Shown one piece after another: positions 1-7,920 of a stretch of DNA of 58,743 nucleotides. Position 1 is the stretch's first letter; each line of letters starts with the position of its first letter. The position numbers and the translations under genes were made by a program. The notes below the pieces were generated by a model. It saw nothing but the letters and a program-made list of their open reading frames with translations. It did no database searches and had not been told where the DNA came from. This DNA comes from AA29 sp041481445 (GTDB taxonomy: Bacteria > Acidobacteriota > Vicinamibacteria > Fen-336), in contig JBGPBV010000028.1 in NCBI GenBank assembly GCA_041481445.1, positions 1 to 58,743 on the forward strand. Reading direction: 5' to 3'.

Positions 1-395
1 AGGAGGTTGTCCGCGCGGTCCTTCTCGACCCGCGCGTGCGCCTGGTTCGCCTCCGCCACCGCCAGCGCCGCCCGCGCCCGGTCGGCGCCCAGGCGATAGT
101 CGGTCGCGTCGAGCACGGCCAGGACGTCCCCCTTGGCCGCGCGCGCGCCCTCGTCCCGCCGCACCTCCAGCAGGCGGGCGGGCACCTCCGCCACCACCTG
201 GACCTGAGCGCGCGGCCGGAGGGTGCCGGTGAGGACGACCTGGTCCTCGAGGTCGCGCCGCTCGACGGTGACGGTGCGGACGGGGACGCCCCGCGGCTTG
301 CTGTCGGGCGCGGTCTGCGCTGCGCGGTCGCAGCCGGCCGCGGCCAGTGCGGCCAGAAGGGCGAGAGGGAGGGCGAGGGTTCGTGGACGGCTCAT
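1..395 (-). CDS. RND efflux periplasmic adaptor (HlyD/AcrA family), N-terminal part
   Basis: Membrane-fusion lipoprotein that would link an inner-membrane RND pump to the TolC channel. The first 22 residues form a lipoprotein signal ending in a lipobox (LAAAGC, Cys22). Then come the first beta-barrel strand (VRTVTVERRDLEDQ), a lipoyl-like strand pair (ARLLEVRRDEGARAAKGDVL) and the start of the helical hairpin (DATDYRLGADRARAAL). The ATG overlaps the stop of the upstream tolC-like gene (ATGA), so it is the third gene of a tetR-tolC-adaptor operon. The gene runs off the left edge, where the RND pump gene is expected but cannot be seen. Confidence 0.9.
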   Translation of the reverse strand, partial: MSRPRTLALPLALLAALAAAGCDRAAQTAPDSKPRGVPVRTVTVERRDLEDQVVLTGTLRPRAQVQVVAEVPARLLEVRRDEGARAAKGDVLAVLDATDYRLGADRARAALAVAEANQAHARVEKDRADNL

Positions 396-1774
396 TCGCT
401 TCCTGCCTTTGTCGGGGACTCGGCCGCGGGCGTGGGCGAAGCCGAGTCGAGCGGGTCGCGGCCCATCACCCAGCGCAGGGTCGCCCGCGCGTTCGCGTGG
501 GCGTGCAGCGCCTCCAGGCGCACGCTCTCCGCGACCACGAGCGCGGCCTGGGCGTCGAGGACGTCGAGCGGGGTGGCCGCCCCCAGCGTGTAGTTGGCCT
601 GCGTCATGTCCAGCACCTTCTGGGCCTGGGTGACGTTGAGGAGGGTGGCGGCGAGCACGCGGCCGGCCGTGCCCAGGACGTCGCGGGCCTGCTTGGCCTC
701 CAGGCGGATGCGGTTCTCCACCGCGATGCGGTCCTGGACCGCCTGCTCCTGCCGGGCCCGCGCCTGCAGGACCCGGCCGGAGGCCCGCCGGCCGTCGAAG
801 ACGGGCGCGGTGAGGGTCACCGCCGTGTTCCACTTCGTGTACTCGCCGTTGAGGAAGTTGCCGGGCTTGCGCACCGAGTACCCCCAGGTCGCGTAGAAGT
901 CGAGGCTCGGCAGGCGCTCTCCCTGGGCCACGCCCACCAGCTCCTGGTACACGCGGACGGCCGCGTCCGCGGCCTTGACCTCCGCCCGGCTGGCCATCGC
1001 CTCCTGCACCACCGTCTCCAGGGGAGCGTCGAAGTCCACGCGCGCGAGGGTGTCCGACGGATCGACGGGGGCGTCGATGGGCCGCACCATGGCCGCGTTG
1101 AGGGCGCCGCGCGCCCAGTCCGCCTCTCCCTTCACGCGCTCGAGGAGCGCGCGCTGGTTCTCGAGCGCCACCTCCAGCCGCAGCACGTCGAGCTCGGTGG
1201 CCACCCCCGCCGCGTGGCGGTTGCGGGCCATTTCCAGGTGCTTCTCGCCCTGGCGGACCGCCTTCTCCGCCACCTGCACCTTCTCGACGTCGAGGAGGTA
1301 GTCGTTGTAGGCGCGGATGGTGTCGAGGGCCACCGCGCGGGTCACGCTCCTCTCCTGCTCCTCCCCCATGGCCACGCCGTGGCGGGCCGCCCTCACCGCA
1401 TGGCCGAGCTTGAAGCTGAAGAGGGTCTGCTTCACCTCCCCCCAGGCGTCGGAGAGGTTGGCCGGGATCGGGCGCAGGGCGGCCCGCAGCTCGGGCGGGA
1501 ACGCGTCGAAGCTCGAGCTGTTGAGCAGGGAGGGATCGCGGTACCGGTTGGTGGTGGCGTAGAAGTTGACCGCGGGCAGCGCGTCCGCCAGCGCCTCGCG
1601 TCCCTGCCCGTGCAGGGCCACGAGCGACTGCTGGCTCTTGCGGACCTCCGGGTTGTTGGCCACCGCGAGCGCGACCGCCTGCGCGCGGGAGAGCTGCTCC
1701 GCAGCCAGCTGCCCCGCAGCCAGCGGCGCGAGGCACAGGAGCGCGCCGCTGGCGAGGACCGTTGTTCGCCTCAT
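392..1774 (-). CDS. TolC-family outer membrane efflux protein
   Basis: Outer-membrane channel of a tripartite efflux pump, 460 residues, the usual length. A signal peptide covers about residues 1-25 (cleavage near AAEQLS). Two OEP repeats follow, each with long amphipathic helices; typical stretches are LSRAQAVALAVANNPEV near the N-terminus and YTLGAATPLDVLDAQAAL in the second repeat. The start ATG overlaps the stop of the TetR gene and the stop overlaps the adaptor start, both by ATGA, so the three genes are translationally coupled. Substrate is unknown; the local TetR suggests induction by a pump substrate. Confidence 0.93.
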   Translation of the reverse strand: MRRTTVLASGALLCLAPLAAGQLAAEQLSRAQAVALAVANNPEVRKSQQSLVALHGQGREALADALPAVNFYATTNRYRDPSLLNSSSFDAFPPELRAALRPIPANLSDAWGEVKQTLFSFKLGHAVRAARHGVAMGEEQERSVTRAVALDTIRAYNDYLLDVEKVQVAEKAVRQGEKHLEMARNRHAAGVATELDVLRLEVALENQRALLERVKGEADWARGALNAAMVRPIDAPVDPSDTLARVDFDAPLETVVQEAMASRAEVKAADAAVRVYQELVGVAQGERLPSLDFYATWGYSVRKPGNFLNGEYTKWNTAVTLTAPVFDGRRASGRVLQARARQEQAVQDRIAVENRIRLEAKQARDVLGTAGRVLAATLLNVTQAQKVLDMTQANYTLGAATPLDVLDAQAALVVAESVRLEALHAHANARATLRWVMGRDPLDSASPTPAAESPTKAGSE

Positions 1775-2388
1775 CGCTTCGTTCTCCCGCGCGCGGGCGC
1801 GATCCAGCCCGCGGTGAGCGCGTCCACGAGCGCGTCGGCCAGAGCGGGGGAGAGCTCCGGCCGTCCCACGATCACGTACCCGGAAAGGGCCTCTCCGAGC
1901 GCGCCCATGAACATGAGCATCCGGAGGTCGCTGCGGCCGGCCGCGAGCTCGCCGCGGGCCACGCCGTCCTCCACCACCCGCGCGATCTGCCGCACGACCT
2001 CCTCGTAGAAGCGAGGGAAATCGGTGGCGGGCGCCGAGCGGGGCGGGTTGTGGACGAGGCCGTAGATGAAGCGCACGAGGTCGCGCCGGGCGCGGGCGCT
2101 CTCGAAGTAGACGCGGGCCACGCGTTGGAGCCGGGCCACGGCGCGGCCGGGACCCTGCAGGGCCCGCGTGACCTCCCGGCGGAAGTCCTCGAGGGCGCCG
2201 TCCACGAGCGCGCGATACACGCCCTCCTTGCTCCCGTAGAAGTGGTACAGGGTCGGCTTGGTGATGCCGGCGGCCGCGCAGATCTCGCGGACGGACGCCG
2301 CCTCATAGCCCTTGGTGGAGAACAACTCTAGAGCACTCGATAAAATGCGGTCTGCGCTGGGGCTGGGAACCTGGACGGATCGGGACAT
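1771..2388 (-). CDS. TetR/AcrR family transcriptional regulator (efflux operon)
   Basis: Probable repressor of the tolC-adaptor operon that it heads; 205 residues. The N-terminal HTH lies at about residues 12-58 (ALELFSTKGYEAASVREICA, then AGITKPTLYHFYGSKEGVYR), followed by the variable all-helical ligand domain. It is first in the operon and followed by an ATGA overlap, which fits autoregulation. A 14-bp inverted repeat sits 17 bp upstream of the start codon. The ligand cannot be inferred. Confidence 0.93.
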   Translation of the reverse strand: MSRSVQVPSPSADRILSSALELFSTKGYEAASVREICAAAGITKPTLYHFYGSKEGVYRALVDGALEDFRREVTRALQGPGRAVARLQRVARVYFESARARRDLVRFIYGLVHNPPRSAPATDFPRFYEEVVRQIARVVEDGVARGELAAGRSDLRMLMFMGALGEALSGYVIVGRPELSPALADALVDALTAGWIAPARGRTKR

Positions 2389-2404
2389 GACCTCACGATT
2401 ATAC

Positions 2405-2418
2405 GTACCGGACGGTAC
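2405..2418 (-). promoter_or_regulatory. Candidate TetR operator (14-bp inverted repeat)
   Basis: GTACCGGACGGTAC has 5-bp arms (GTACC/GGTAC) around GGAC. It lies just upstream of the tetR start in the AT-richer stretch that should hold the promoter. ACCG/CGGT half sites are common in operators of AcrR-like regulators. Position and symmetry are seen; binding is inferred. Confidence 0.45.
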
Positions 2419-2454
2419 AGTGTTCCGTCAAAAGACGTCAATGGACCCGATGGG

Positions 2455-2907
2455 CTACCGGTCGATGCCCTCGGCGTGCGTGGAGTACTGCTCGGCCAGG
2501 TGCAGGTCGAACGCGTGGTGGCGCGGGTTGCGCGCGAACCCACGCATGTGGGCGTGGCACCGGTAGCAGACGGTGACGTCGGGCAGCAGCGCGTACAGGA
2601 CCGCGTCCACCGCCGCCGCCACGAACAGGCTCGAATAGAACGGCGTGAACGGCGCGAGAGCGCCACCCAGGACCACGATCCCGAGGCCCACCTTCTGGTT
2701 GAAGTCGCGCTGGACGTAGAGAAGGCCGTTCCCGCAGGCGGGGCAGGTCTCGACCAGGCGGCTCTCGGGCAGGGCGGCCGGGACCTCGAGACGCGGCGTC
2801 CCCCCGCAGTGCCGGCACGCGCCCTGGCCGTCGAGCCCGGCCTGGGCCTCCCGGCCGCAGGATGGGCAGGCGAACGCGATCTCGGGGGCGCGGCCCACGA
2901 CGGGCAT
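2455..2907 (-). CDS. Zinc-ribbon membrane protein, unknown function
   Basis: 150 residues. The N-terminal third has CPSC and CRHC pairs, then a CPAC pair (ETCPACGNGLLY), and a fourth pair CYRC lies after a hydrophobic segment (about residues 72-105, GLGIVVLGGALAPFTPFYSS onward). It therefore looks like a small membrane-anchored protein with one or two zinc ribbons facing the cytoplasm. No enzymatic motif is visible. It stands alone between the efflux operon and acetate kinase, all on the same strand. I do not recognise a named family. Confidence 0.75.
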   Translation of the reverse strand: MPVVGRAPEIAFACPSCGREAQAGLDGQGACRHCGGTPRLEVPAALPESRLVETCPACGNGLLYVQRDFNQKVGLGIVVLGGALAPFTPFYSSLFVAAAVDAVLYALLPDVTVCYRCHAHMRGFARNPRHHAFDLHLAEQYSTHAEGIDR

Positions 2908-2950
2908 TCTAGTCGGTCGGCGCCAACCGGGCGTCTTGCCGGCGACGCGG

Positions 2951-4195
2951 CTACCAGCGCCGCGGGGCGTCCGTGACGACCCGATAGGTGTCGCGCGCGA
3001 TCAGCAGCTCTTCGTTGGTGGGGATGACGTAGGCGCGGAGCGGCGAGCCGTCGCGGGTGATCTCGCCCTCGCCGGGAGCGAGCCGTGCGTTGCGCTCGGG
3101 GTCGAGGGCCAGCCCGAGCCGCTCGAGGCCTTTGCAGATCCGGTCGCGCACCGCCGGCGCATTCTCGCCGATGCCGCCGGTGAAGATGACCGCGTCCGCG
3201 CCGCCCATCTCGGCGAGGTAGCCGCCCAGGTAGCGCCGCACCCGCGCGCAGAAGATGTCGATGGCCAGCCGCGCGCGCCGGTCGCCGTTCTCGGCCTCCT
3301 CCGCCAGCAGCTCGCGCATGTCGCTCGTGAGCCCGGAGAGGCCGAGCAGGCCCGACTGCTTGTTGAGCAGCGCGTCGATCTCGGCGATCGACATGCCTTC
3401 CTTCAGGCTCAGGTACTCGATCAGCGACGGATCGATGTCTCCCGAGCGCGTTCCCATCAGGAGTCCCTCGAGCGGAGTGAAGCCCATGGACGTCGCCACG
3501 GAATCGCCGGCCTTGATCGCGCAGGCGGAGCAGCCGTTGCCCAGGTGGAGCGTGATGACGTCCACCTTCTCGCGCGGCAGCCCCATCATTCGCCGATAGC
3601 GGTAGCTGACGTAGCGGTGCGAGGTGCCGTGGAAGCCGTAACGGCGGATCCGGTGGCGCCGGTAGAGCTGGTAAGGGATGCCGTAGAGGTAGGCGGTCTC
3701 GGGCATCGTCGAGTGAAAGGACGTGTCGAACACGGCCACCTGGGGAACGCTGTCGCCGAGAACCTCCTTGGCGGCGCGGATGCCCTTGAGATTCGCGGGG
3801 TTGTGCAGCGGCGCGAGCTCGATGCACTCCTCGATGCCGTCGAGCACGCCGGCATCGATGCGCACGGAGCGCCGGAAGCGCTCGCCGCCGTGCACGACGC
3901 GATGACCGACGCCGTGGACGTCGCCCAGCGAGCCGATCGCCCCGATCTTCGACGTCGAGGCGACGAGCCAGCGCAGCACGCGGTCGACCGCCGCACGATG
4001 GTCCCGGATCGGCTCCGCGTGCTTTTCCTTGGGTTGGCCGGAGGCCTCGAGGGTCAGCAGCGCCTCGCTGCCGATCCGTTCGACGACGCCGATCGCGAGC
4101 CGGCGGTCCTGGTCGCGCTCGATGCGCTCCTCATCCGTCTCGATGAGCTGGAACTTGAGGGTCGACGAGCCGCAATTGAGGACGAGGACGTTCAC
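2951..4195 (-). CDS. ackA: Acetate kinase
   Basis: Interconverts acetate plus ATP and acetyl phosphate plus ADP in the cytoplasm. It is 414 residues, close to the family norm. Hallmarks: N-terminal phosphate loop VLVLNCGSSTLKFQL, HRVVHGGERF, FDTSFHSTMPETAYLYGIP, the adenosine-side loop HLGNGCSACAI with GFTPLEGLLMGTRSGDIDP, and the C-terminal FTGGIGENAPAVR. The start is GTG, giving VNVLVLNCGSS with no earlier plausible codon. No pta gene is adjacent, so the acetyl-phosphate partner must be elsewhere. Confidence 0.97.
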   Translation of the reverse strand: MNVLVLNCGSSTLKFQLIETDEERIERDQDRRLAIGVVERIGSEALLTLEASGQPKEKHAEPIRDHRAAVDRVLRWLVASTSKIGAIGSLGDVHGVGHRVVHGGERFRRSVRIDAGVLDGIEECIELAPLHNPANLKGIRAAKEVLGDSVPQVAVFDTSFHSTMPETAYLYGIPYQLYRRHRIRRYGFHGTSHRYVSYRYRRMMGLPREKVDVITLHLGNGCSACAIKAGDSVATSMGFTPLEGLLMGTRSGDIDPSLIEYLSLKEGMSIAEIDALLNKQSGLLGLSGLTSDMRELLAEEAENGDRRARLAIDIFCARVRRYLGGYLAEMGGADAVIFTGGIGENAPAVRDRICKGLERLGLALDPERNARLAPGEGEITRDGSPLRAYVIPTNEELLIARDTYRVVTDAPRRW

Positions 4196-4284
4196 GCGCC
4201 ATTATCCCACGCGGGTCAGGTGCGCCCGCCGAGGGCCCGGCCCGGCGGGAAGCCATTCAAGGCGCGCGAGTCGCCGGGCGCTTT

Positions 4285-5085
4285 CTAGAGCGCGAACCCC
4301 GCGGCCACGCGCAGGTACTTGGCGAGCAGCTCTCCCGAGAGGACCAGGAAGAGCTGGACGTAGAGGATGCCGGTGGCGGACTGGGTCGAGCGGATCTCGA
4401 CCGTCTTCCAGATGAACCAGATGAGCGAGAGGGGGCCGGCCAGGCCGAACAGCAGGCGCATCCAGACGAAGACGCCGTCCGGGCTCCACAGGCCGGCGGC
4501 GACCGCGCTCAGGTCGTGGTACGCGCCGGCATCGCCCGCGGCCAGCGCCACGCCGACGACGAGCGACCGCAGGAGCAGTCCGGCGATGAGCAGGACGGTC
4601 AGGCGGCGCAGGGCGGAGATCGGAAGGTCCAGGATCACCAGGTAGTAGTGCCCCAGGATCATGGCGGAGGCCGCCGCACCCAGCAGCAGCACGGACGTGA
4701 GGTCGGCCGCGGCCACGAGGACCCGCGCGCGCGGCGGCGTGGCGAGGAGGACGGCGGCCAGGCCCGCGACGAGCGAGAGCCCGAGCAGCGGCCGGCGCAG
4801 CCGCGGCCATCCAAGATGCCAGGCGCGGTTGTACACGACGGTGAGGGCCAGGAACGCCGCGCAGAGCGCGAGCAGCAGCGGGTAGCTGTCTCCCGCGGGC
4901 GTGCCCGGGCCCGCCTGCCCTCCGAAGCGGCGGACGAGCAGCCAGAGGCCCGCCGTCGTCATCGTGGCCGCGGCGGCCGAGCAGAGCTTGAAGAAGCCGA
5001 GGCCGGCGCGGTCGGGCACGAACGGCAGCATGGCCATGAGGCCGAGGGCCAGGTGCACGAGGAAGAGGAAGAAGACGGTCGTCAC
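4285..5085 (-). CDS. Polytopic membrane protein coupled to a NuoF-like gene
   Basis: 266 residues with about eight hydrophobic segments, starting with FFLFLVHLALGLMAMLPFVP. A polar loop carries GHYYLVILDLPISALRRL in the middle and a WFIWKTVEIRSTQSATGILY stretch lies near the end. The GTG start overlaps the stop of the upstream NuoF-like gene (GTGA), so the two are co-translated and probably work together. No NrfD, cytochrome b or heme-His pattern is obvious. Function unknown; a membrane quinone or electron-transfer partner is only a guess from context. Confidence 0.75.
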   Translation of the reverse strand: MTTVFFLFLVHLALGLMAMLPFVPDRAGLGFFKLCSAAAATMTTAGLWLLVRRFGGQAGPGTPAGDSYPLLLALCAAFLALTVVYNRAWHLGWPRLRRPLLGLSLVAGLAAVLLATPPRARVLVAAADLTSVLLLGAAASAMILGHYYLVILDLPISALRRLTVLLIAGLLLRSLVVGVALAAGDAGAYHDLSAVAAGLWSPDGVFVWMRLLFGLAGPLSLIWFIWKTVEIRSTQSATGILYVQLFLVLSGELLAKYLRVAAGFAL

Positions 5086-6239
5086 GAGACGAGCACGCCC
5101 TCGATCGCGGCGCGCTCGGGCGAGGCCGGCGCGAACGGATCGCGGCGCCCGGCCGCCTGCGGACACCCGCGCGCGGCCAGGTGGGCCTCGACGGCGGCGG
5201 GCACCTGCCGCAGCAGGCCGGTCACCGCCGCCGCCGCCGTGCGGCTGTGCGCGCAGTAGCCGTGGTCGGCCATGAAGCCGGCCGCCTCCGCGAGAAAGCC
5301 GAGGTCGCTCGCGCGGGCCTGGCCGGACTCCACTCCGCGCAGGACGCGTGCGAGGTTGCGGCTGCCCTGCGTGCAAGGCGGGCACTGGCCGCAGGACTCG
5401 CGCTCGAAGAAGGCGGCCAGCGAGGCGGCGACGGACAGGGGACAGGCGGAGGCGCCGACGACGAGCACGGACGCCGTCCCCAGCCCGGAGCCCGCCGCAC
5501 GCAGGTCGTCCGGATGGAGGGCCACGTCGAGCTGGCGGGCGAGGAGCGGAGCCGCGGACGGGCCGGCGGGGAAGACGAGCCCGATCTCCTCCGTGGCGCC
5601 GCCGCCCTTCGCGATGACGTCGCGGACGGGCGTGCGCAGCGGGACCTCGTACACGCCGGGCCGCCGGACGTCGCCCCAGAGCGAGACGAGCGTGGTCTCG
5701 CCGACGCCGTACGCGTCCGGGTCCGCCACCGCCGCCGGCACGCGCGCCAGCGTCTCCACGTTCTGGACGAGGGTCGGGCGGCCCTGGTACCCGACCGCGG
5801 CCGGCAGCGGCGGCTTGGGACGCGGCCAGGGGCGGTGTCCCTCGAGCGACTCGATCAGCGCCGTCTCCTCGCCCGTGATGTACGAGTCGTCCCCCCGGCG
5901 GATGGACACGGCCAGCCCGTCGAGGTCCACGTGGCGGAGGGCCGCCTCCAGCGCGGCCGCCGGCTGGTCGAAGGACGCCTTCAAGAAGACGACGGCTTCG
6001 CGCGCGCCCACCGCGCGGGCGGCCAGCACGAGGCCGCGCCAGACGTCGCCGGGCCGGGTGGCCATGACGTGCCGGTCCTTGACCGAGCCGGGCTCGCCCT
6101 CGGCCCCGTTGGCGATGGCCAGGGGCTCCCCGCCTTCCGCCCGCACTGCCATCCATTTACGGGCGGCCGGGAACCAGCCTCCGCCCCGTCCGCGCAGGCC
6201 GGAGGCCGCCACCCTGGTGATCAGCTCGGAGGGCTCCAC
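5082..6239 (-). CDS. NuoF-like NADH:acceptor oxidoreductase 51-kDa-type flavoprotein
   Basis: About 385 residues; resembles the FMN/NADH/4Fe-4S subunit of complex I and of bifurcating hydrogenases, without NuoE or NuoG next to it. Seen in order: FMN/NADH loops SGLRGRGGGWFPAARKW and ANGAEGEPGSVKDRH (equivalent of the NADEGEPG loop), an SLBB domain (GDVRRPGVYEVPLRTPVRDV), and the cluster motif SCGQCPPCTQGS with a fourth Cys in GYCAHS. I chose a GTG start giving VEPSELITRV, because the open frame further upstream runs into the divergent erpA gene. It is coupled to the following membrane protein. Confidence 0.85.
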   Translation of the reverse strand: MEPSELITRVAASGLRGRGGGWFPAARKWMAVRAEGGEPLAIANGAEGEPGSVKDRHVMATRPGDVWRGLVLAARAVGAREAVVFLKASFDQPAAALEAALRHVDLDGLAVSIRRGDDSYITGEETALIESLEGHRPWPRPKPPLPAAVGYQGRPTLVQNVETLARVPAAVADPDAYGVGETTLVSLWGDVRRPGVYEVPLRTPVRDVIAKGGGATEEIGLVFPAGPSAAPLLARQLDVALHPDDLRAAGSGLGTASVLVVGASACPLSVAASLAAFFERESCGQCPPCTQGSRNLARVLRGVESGQARASDLGFLAEAAGFMADHGYCAHSRTAAAAVTGLLRQVPAAVEAHLAARGCPQAAGRRDPFAPASPERAAIEGVLVS

Positions 6240-6255
6240 CCGCGGATTATCCGCC

Positions 6256-6284
6256 TTTGCAGCCCCCCCCGAATCCGCTAAGAT
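6256..6284 (+). promoter_or_regulatory. Candidate sigma70 promoter of erpA
   Basis: TTTGCA and TAAGAT hexamers separated by 17 bp, in the short divergent gap between the NuoF-like gene and erpA. Predicted transcription would begin near 6291, just before the AAGGAG ribosome site, which supports the 6307 start over an in-frame ATG at 6283. Confidence 0.4.
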
Positions 6285-6306
6285 GGATGATCGGAAGGAG
6301 ACGCGA

Positions 6307-6693
6307 ATGATCAATCTGACGACCGCCGCGACCGAGAAGGTCAAGGCGGTGCTGGAGCAGGAGAAGGGGAACCTGCCCCTGGGCGGCCTCAGGATCTACG
6401 TCCAGGGCGGCGGCTGCTCCGGGTTCCAGTACGGGATGGTGCTCGACGAGGTCACCGAAGGCGACGAGGTCTTCGAGACGGCGGAAGGCGTCAAGGTCAT
6501 CGTGGACCCGATGAGCATGCGGTACCTGGAAGGGGCCGAGGTCGACTACAAGGAAGACCTGATGGGCGGCGGGTTCGCGATCAAGAACCCGAACGCCACC
6601 TCGACCTGCGGCTGCGGCCACTCGTTCCAGGCCGGCAGCGAGGGTGGGGGCGGAGGACAGCACGAAGGCGGCGGTGGGGGACACCACCACTGA
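6307..6693 (+). CDS. erpA: A-type iron-sulfur carrier (ErpA/IscA) with Gly/His-rich tail
   Basis: Cytoplasmic Fe-S cluster carrier, 128 residues. The three cluster cysteines are present: Cys37 in GGGCSGFQYG, and Cys101 and Cys103 in STCGCGHSF. Start chosen at the ATG preceded by AAGGAG at proper spacing. Unusual is the last 20 residues or so: glycine runs with interspersed His and a terminal HHH (GGGGGQHEGGGGGHHH), beyond the normal end of the fold, possibly a metal-binding tail. It is the only Fe-S assembly gene in the window; the divergent neighbour is itself an Fe-S flavoprotein. Confidence 0.93.
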   Translation: MINLTTAATEKVKAVLEQEKGNLPLGGLRIYVQGGGCSGFQYGMVLDEVTEGDEVFETAEGVKVIVDPMSMRYLEGAEVDYKEDLMGGGFAIKNPNATSTCGCGHSFQAGSEGGGGGQHEGGGGGHHH

Positions 6694-6788
6694 GCGGCTC
6701 TGCCGGCGTGGCCGGAGCCTCTCCGGCCCCCGGCGAGGATCGCGCGGCGCCGCGCCTCGCTGAACCGAGCGCCTCTCAGGTCTCACCC

Positions 6789-7271
6789 ATGACAGCAACA
6801 CGAGCGGCCGTCCCCGCGGACGCGGCGGGCGGGCTGGAGACCGTGCGCGTGATCACGGAGACGCTCCGGATCGTGACGGACAAGCGCCTCGAGCTCTACA
6901 ACCTCACGGAGAAGGTCGCCGACATCGTCAAGCGCCACGACATCAAGGAGGGGATGGTCCTCCTCTCCTCGCTGCACACCACGGTCGCGCTGTTCGTGAA
7001 CGAATGGCAGTCCGCCCTCCTGCACGACATCAAGGGGATGCTCAACAAGGTCGTGAGCCCCAAGGACGAGTGGCGCCACAACGACCCCGCGCATTCGGAC
7101 TGCGACCGCCAGAACGCGCACTCCCATCTGCAGGCGACGCTCCTCGGCCACGCGCTCTCGTTCCCGGTCACGAAGGGCAAGCTCGTGCTGGGGCAGTTCC
7201 AGGCCATCATCGCCGCCGAGCTCGACGGGCCGCGCCACCGCGACCTCGCCGTCCAGATCATCGGCAGGTAG
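6789..7271 (+). CDS. YjbQ-family protein (secondary thiamine-phosphate synthase type)
   Basis: 160 residues from the chosen ATG; an ATG 81 nt upstream is also open, but its extra residues are low-complexity and not family-like. Motifs of the UPF0047/YjbQ fold: LLSSLHTTVALFVNEW, the RHNDP segment and NAHSHLQATLLG, and KLVLGQFQAI near the C-terminus, supplying the conserved His/Asp/Asn cluster. Some members have weak thiamine-phosphate synthase activity, but the physiological role is not settled. The following LON-N gene begins within a few bases of its stop, so the two are probably co-transcribed. Confidence 0.88.
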   Translation: MTATRAAVPADAAGGLETVRVITETLRIVTDKRLELYNLTEKVADIVKRHDIKEGMVLLSSLHTTVALFVNEWQSALLHDIKGMLNKVVSPKDEWRHNDPAHSDCDRQNAHSHLQATLLGHALSFPVTKGKLVLGQFQAIIAAELDGPRHRDLAVQIIGR

Positions 7272-7282
7272 GCGTCCCCATC

Positions 7283-7909
7283 ATTCCGCCGGTCATCCCG
7301 ATCTTCCCGCTGCCCGACGTGGCCCTCTTCCCGAAGGTCGCCCTCCCCCTCCACATCTTCGAGCCGCGCTACCGCAAGATGGTCGCGGACGCGCTCGGAC
7401 GCGACCGCGTCATCGGCATGACCCTGCTGCGTCCCGGCTGGGAGCCGGACTACCACGGGCGGCCGCCCGTCTACGACCGTGGGTGCGCGGGCGCCATCGA
7501 GCAGCACGAGGCCCTGCCCGACGGCCGCTGCAACATCGTCCTGCGCGGCCTCACGCGGTTCCGCATCCTCGAGGAGCACGGGGGAGAGCCGTACCGGGTG
7601 GCCTCGGTCGCCCCCCTGGCGGATCAGCCCGGGGAGGCGGCGCCGGTGGAGGCGGCCCGCCACGCCCTCATGGCCGCGATCGGCCGCGCGCCGGACGGTC
7701 CGCTCGTCCTCGTGATCAAGCCCGAGGTTCCCGACGACGTCTTCGTCAACGCCCTCTCGCAGTCGCTGGCCCTGAGCGCGGTCGAGCGGCAGTCCCTCCT
7801 CGAGTGCGACGGGGTGCTCGACCGCTACCGGCGGCTGCTCGCGATCCTGGAGTTCCGCCAGCTCGAGCACGCGCGCGGGACCGCGGACGGAGATCCGCGG
7901 ATCCACTGA
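7283..7909 (+). CDS. LON N-terminal-like (peptidase substrate-binding) domain protein, start codon uncertain
   Basis: About 208 residues, cytoplasmic, COG2802-like: a stand-alone LON substrate-binding domain without AAA or protease parts. Recognised by IPIFPLPDVALFPKVALPLH and FEPRYRKMV at the N-terminus and by the helical C-terminal half ending in AILEFRQLEHA. The conserved first strand is preceded by no ATG, GTG or TTG in frame. Candidates are ATC at 7280, ATT at 7283 (used here, a few bases after AGGTAGG) or a GTG at 7319 that would remove the first strand. It directly follows yjbQ. Confidence 0.8.
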   Translation: MPPVIPIFPLPDVALFPKVALPLHIFEPRYRKMVADALGRDRVIGMTLLRPGWEPDYHGRPPVYDRGCAGAIEQHEALPDGRCNIVLRGLTRFRILEEHGGEPYRVASVAPLADQPGEAAPVEAARHALMAAIGRAPDGPLVLVIKPEVPDDVFVNALSQSLALSAVERQSLLECDGVLDRYRRLLAILEFRQLEHARGTADGDPRIH

Positions 7910-7920
7910 CGGCGGGCTGC

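Noticed and set aside
4285..6156. Apparent single long protein joining the NuoF antisense frame to the membrane protein, and analogous fusions at 20948-24427, 43862-47221 and 36633-38507
   Set aside because: They arise because no stop occurs between genes in that frame. Only the distal part shows family motifs, and each real gene has its own start overlapping the previous stop.
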